Origin: an uncultured Acetatifactor sp.
GTDB lineage: Bacteria; Bacillota; Clostridia; Lachnospirales; Lachnospiraceae
NCBI GenBank assembly: GCA_910586215.1
Contig: CAJUGH010000003.1
Coordinates: 1-64,000, forward strand
DNA: 64,000 nucleotides
Direction: 5' to 3'
How positions within the stretch are numbered: position 1 is the first letter of the stretch; each line of letters opens with the position of its first letter. Both the position numbers and the translations under genes were made by a program. This document shows, piece by piece, positions 62,229 through 64,000 of this stretch. The notes below the pieces were generated by a model. The model saw only the letters and a program-made list of their open reading frames with translations, had not been told where the DNA came from and ran no database searches.

Positions 62229-63428
62229 ATGATTGAGACAAACATGAACAGACATTTGCTACATACTCCGGAAGGAGTGCGGGATCTCTATGGAATGGAA
62301 TACCGGAAAAAGCGCAAGGTGGAAGAACTGCTCCACCAGAGCCTGGTCCTATATGGATATGAGGACATCCAGACCCCTACCTTTGAATATTTTGATGTGT
62401 TTTCCAGGGAAATCGGAACCACGCCAAGCAGGGAACTGTATAAGTTTTTTGACAAGGAGGGGAACACCCTGGTGCTGCGTCCCGACTTTACCCCCTCCAT
62501 TGCCCGGTGTGCGGCGAAGTATTTCCAGGAGGAGCACAGACCCCTGCGCTTCAGCTATCTGGGCAGTGCCTTTACCAATACGTCTAACCTGCAGGGCAAG
62601 CTGAAGGAATGCACCCAGTTGGGGGCCGAACTGGTGGGGGATTCTTCCGTGGAGGCTGACGGGGAGATGATCAGCCTGGTGGTGCATGCCCTGCTGGGCA
62701 TTGGATGCAAGAGATTCCAGGTCAGTATCGGGGATGTGGAGTTTTTCAAGGGGTTGTGTGAGGAAGCAGGGCTGGACGAAGAGACGGAATTGGAACTTCG
62801 GGCCTGCATCTCGGGGAAGAATTACTTTGCTGCACAGGAACTGCTCCAGGAACGGCAGGTGGAGGAGCCTTACCTGGGACGGCTGCTGAGGGTGGCTGAC
62901 CTGTTCGGCAATGTCTGTGCCGCAGCCGGTCACTGCATGACAGGAAGCGGGAAGGAGAAGGCAGTCTATCCCCTGGCTGCCGCCAGGGAAATGGCACACA
63001 ATACCCGGTCCCTGGATGCCATCCGCAGGCTTGAGAAATTGTATGAGATTCTGAAACTGTATCAAGTGGAGGATTATGTCTCCTTTGACCTGGGGCTTCT
63101 GAGCAAATATAAATACTACACTGGCATGGTTTTCAAGGCCTATACCTACGGTGTGGGGGAAGCAGTGGCAAAGGGCGGCAGGTATGACCACCTGCTGGCA
63201 CAATTTGGAAAGGAAGCGCCGGCAGTAGGCTTTGTGATGGTCATAGACAGTATTCTGGAGGCCCTGTCCAGGCAGCAGGTGGAGATTCCGGTGCCTGGGC
63301 CTGCAACAGAACTGGTATACACCCCTGGGAAGTATTCTGAATGCCTGCAGGAAGCCATGAGAATGCGCCGGCAGGGGATTCCGGTGTGCTTCAATCCAGG
63401 AGAAAGGGAGGGTGGAAGCCATGCATGA
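62229..63428 (+). CDS. hisZ: ATP phosphoribosyltransferase regulatory subunit HisZ
   Basis: 399 residues. Resembles a HisRS catalytic core without the anticodon domain: TPEGVRDLYGMEYRKKR, TPTFEYFDVFSREI, LVLRPDFTPSIARCAAKYF, and YYTGMVFKAYT near the end. HisZ is required by the short form of HisG, which follows. The SD before ATG 62229 (AAAGG) is very close and an AGGAGG at 62198-62203 is too far; Met6 at 62244 is an alternative. Stop overlaps hisG by 8 bases. HisRS itself is longer and has an anticodon domain. Confidence 0.9.
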   Translation: MIETNMNRHLLHTPEGVRDLYGMEYRKKRKVEELLHQSLVLYGYEDIQTPTFEYFDVFSREIGTTPSRELYKFFDKEGNTLVLRPDFTPSIARCAAKYFQEEHRPLRFSYLGSAFTNTSNLQGKLKECTQLGAELVGDSSVEADGEMISLVVHALLGIGCKRFQVSIGDVEFFKGLCEEAGLDEETELELRACISGKNYFAAQELLQERQVEEPYLGRLLRVADLFGNVCAAAGHCMTGSGKEKAVYPLAAAREMAHNTRSLDAIRRLEKLYEILKLYQVEDYVSFDLGLLSKYKYYTGMVFKAYTYGVGEAVAKGGRYDHLLAQFGKEAPAVGFVMVIDSILEALSRQQVEIPVPGPATELVYTPGKYSECLQEAMRMRRQGIPVCFNPGEREGGSHA

Positions 63429-64000
63429 AGACAGATATCTGACTTTTGCCCTGGGAAAAGGACGGCTGGCCAGTCAGACCATGAAACTGCTGGGAGAAAT
63501 CGGCATTACCTGCCGGGAGATGGGAGAAGATTCCCGCAAGCTGATTTTCCAGAATGAGGAACATAAGCTGAGGTTCTTCCTGGCCAAAGGACCGGATGTG
63601 CCCACCTATGTGGAATACGGGGCCGCAGACATTGGTGTGGTGGGACGGGACACGGTGCTGGAGGAGAACCGCAATGTGTATGAGGTCCTGGATCTGGGCT
63701 TCGGCAAGTGCCGTATGTGTGTCTGCGGACCCGAAAGTGCCAGGAAACTGTTGCTGCACCATCAGAGAATCCGGGTGGCCAGCAAGTATCCGAATATTGC
63801 TAAGGACTATTTTTACAATAAGAAGCATCAGACAGTGGATATCATTAAGCTGAACGGCTCTGTGGAACTGGGTCCCCTGGTAGAACTGTCCGATGTGATC
63901 GTGGATATTGTGGAGACTGGTTCCACTCTCCATGAGAACGGACTTGAAGTGCTGGAGGAGATCTGTCCCCTGTCTGCCAGAATGATTGTGAACCCGGTCA
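63421..64000 (+). CDS. hisG: ATP phosphoribosyltransferase, short form (3' end outside window)
   Basis: 193 residues visible. Short HisG: YLTFALGKGRLASQTMKLL, GAADIGVVGRDTVLEE, RVASKYPNIAKDYF, IIKLNGSVELGPLVELSD and VDIVETGSTLHENGL, the PRPP-binding P-loop. First step of histidine synthesis; acts as a complex with HisZ, encoded just upstream and overlapping. GGAGGGTGG upstream. Further his genes probably follow beyond the window. Confidence 0.95.
   Translation, partial: MHEDRYLTFALGKGRLASQTMKLLGEIGITCREMGEDSRKLIFQNEEHKLRFFLAKGPDVPTYVEYGAADIGVVGRDTVLEENRNVYEVLDLGFGKCRMCVCGPESARKLLLHHQRIRVASKYPNIAKDYFYNKKHQTVDIIKLNGSVELGPLVELSDVIVDIVETGSTLHENGLEVLEEICPLSARMIVNPV

Overview
The window looks like the chromosome of a spore-forming Clostridia member, most likely Lachnospiraceae. 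Support comes from Firmicutes-type core genes (zapA, recU, ruvAB, coaD, rpmB/asp23/fakA-like/recG order), spore genes (gerW/ytfJ, ylbJ-like), a hisZ-type ATP phosphoribosyltransferase, and strong AGGAGG ribosome binding sites. Base composition is moderately G+C rich and fairly even. I saw no tRNA, rRNA, CRISPR array, insertion sequence or prophage gene. Both ends are cut: a topB-like gene at the left and hisG at the right.

Layout. 1-5150: end of topB, then xpaC, telA and a left-handed beta-helix protein. 5151-7500: a promoter, a structured leader and a two-gene unit (NifU-like scaffold plus GGGtGRT protein) closed by a terminator. 7700-8540: a YefM/YoeB-type toxin-antitoxin pair with an operator-like promoter; the toxin lacks two of three known catalytic residues. 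8723-15085: a 1745-residue secreted M60-type metallopeptidase carrying a dockerin, followed by a membrane-anchored protein whose N-terminal beta domain may be a cohesin. 15100-18500: a chemoreceptor, two small membrane proteins and a convergent lipoprotein. 18800-25640: short metH, then ilvB, two different ilvN-like genes and ilvC. 25840-29670: a two-component system with a small membrane protein. 29690-33080: leuC, leuD and a MATE exporter. 33170-40830: ruvA, ruvB, zapA, a U32 protein, a Nudix hydrolase, spore protein GerW with its DUF2953 partner, and a coiled-coil J-domain-like protein.

40880-52960: rpmB (minus strand), asp23-like, a DAK2 kinase-like gene, recG, degV, a type IIA topoisomerase pair, rsmD, coaD and a coiled-coil protein. 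53100-64000: a cell-wall amidase, a convergent ylbJ-like gene, two pseudouridine synthases, a HAD phosphatase, a YgiQ-type radical SAM protein, a short-chain dehydrogenase, recU, hisZ and hisG.

Regulation. Twelve sigma-A-like promoters with exactly 17-bp spacers can be read directly, and several decide which start codon is plausible. Intergenic gaps carry several kinds of hairpin or dispersed repeat (23002-23128, 25577-25603, 48683-48741, 52145-52303, 61465-61490). The points most worth follow-up are the possible dockerin/cohesin peptidase pair, the structured leader upstream of the NifU-like/GGGtGRT unit, and the toxin that appears to be catalytically decayed.
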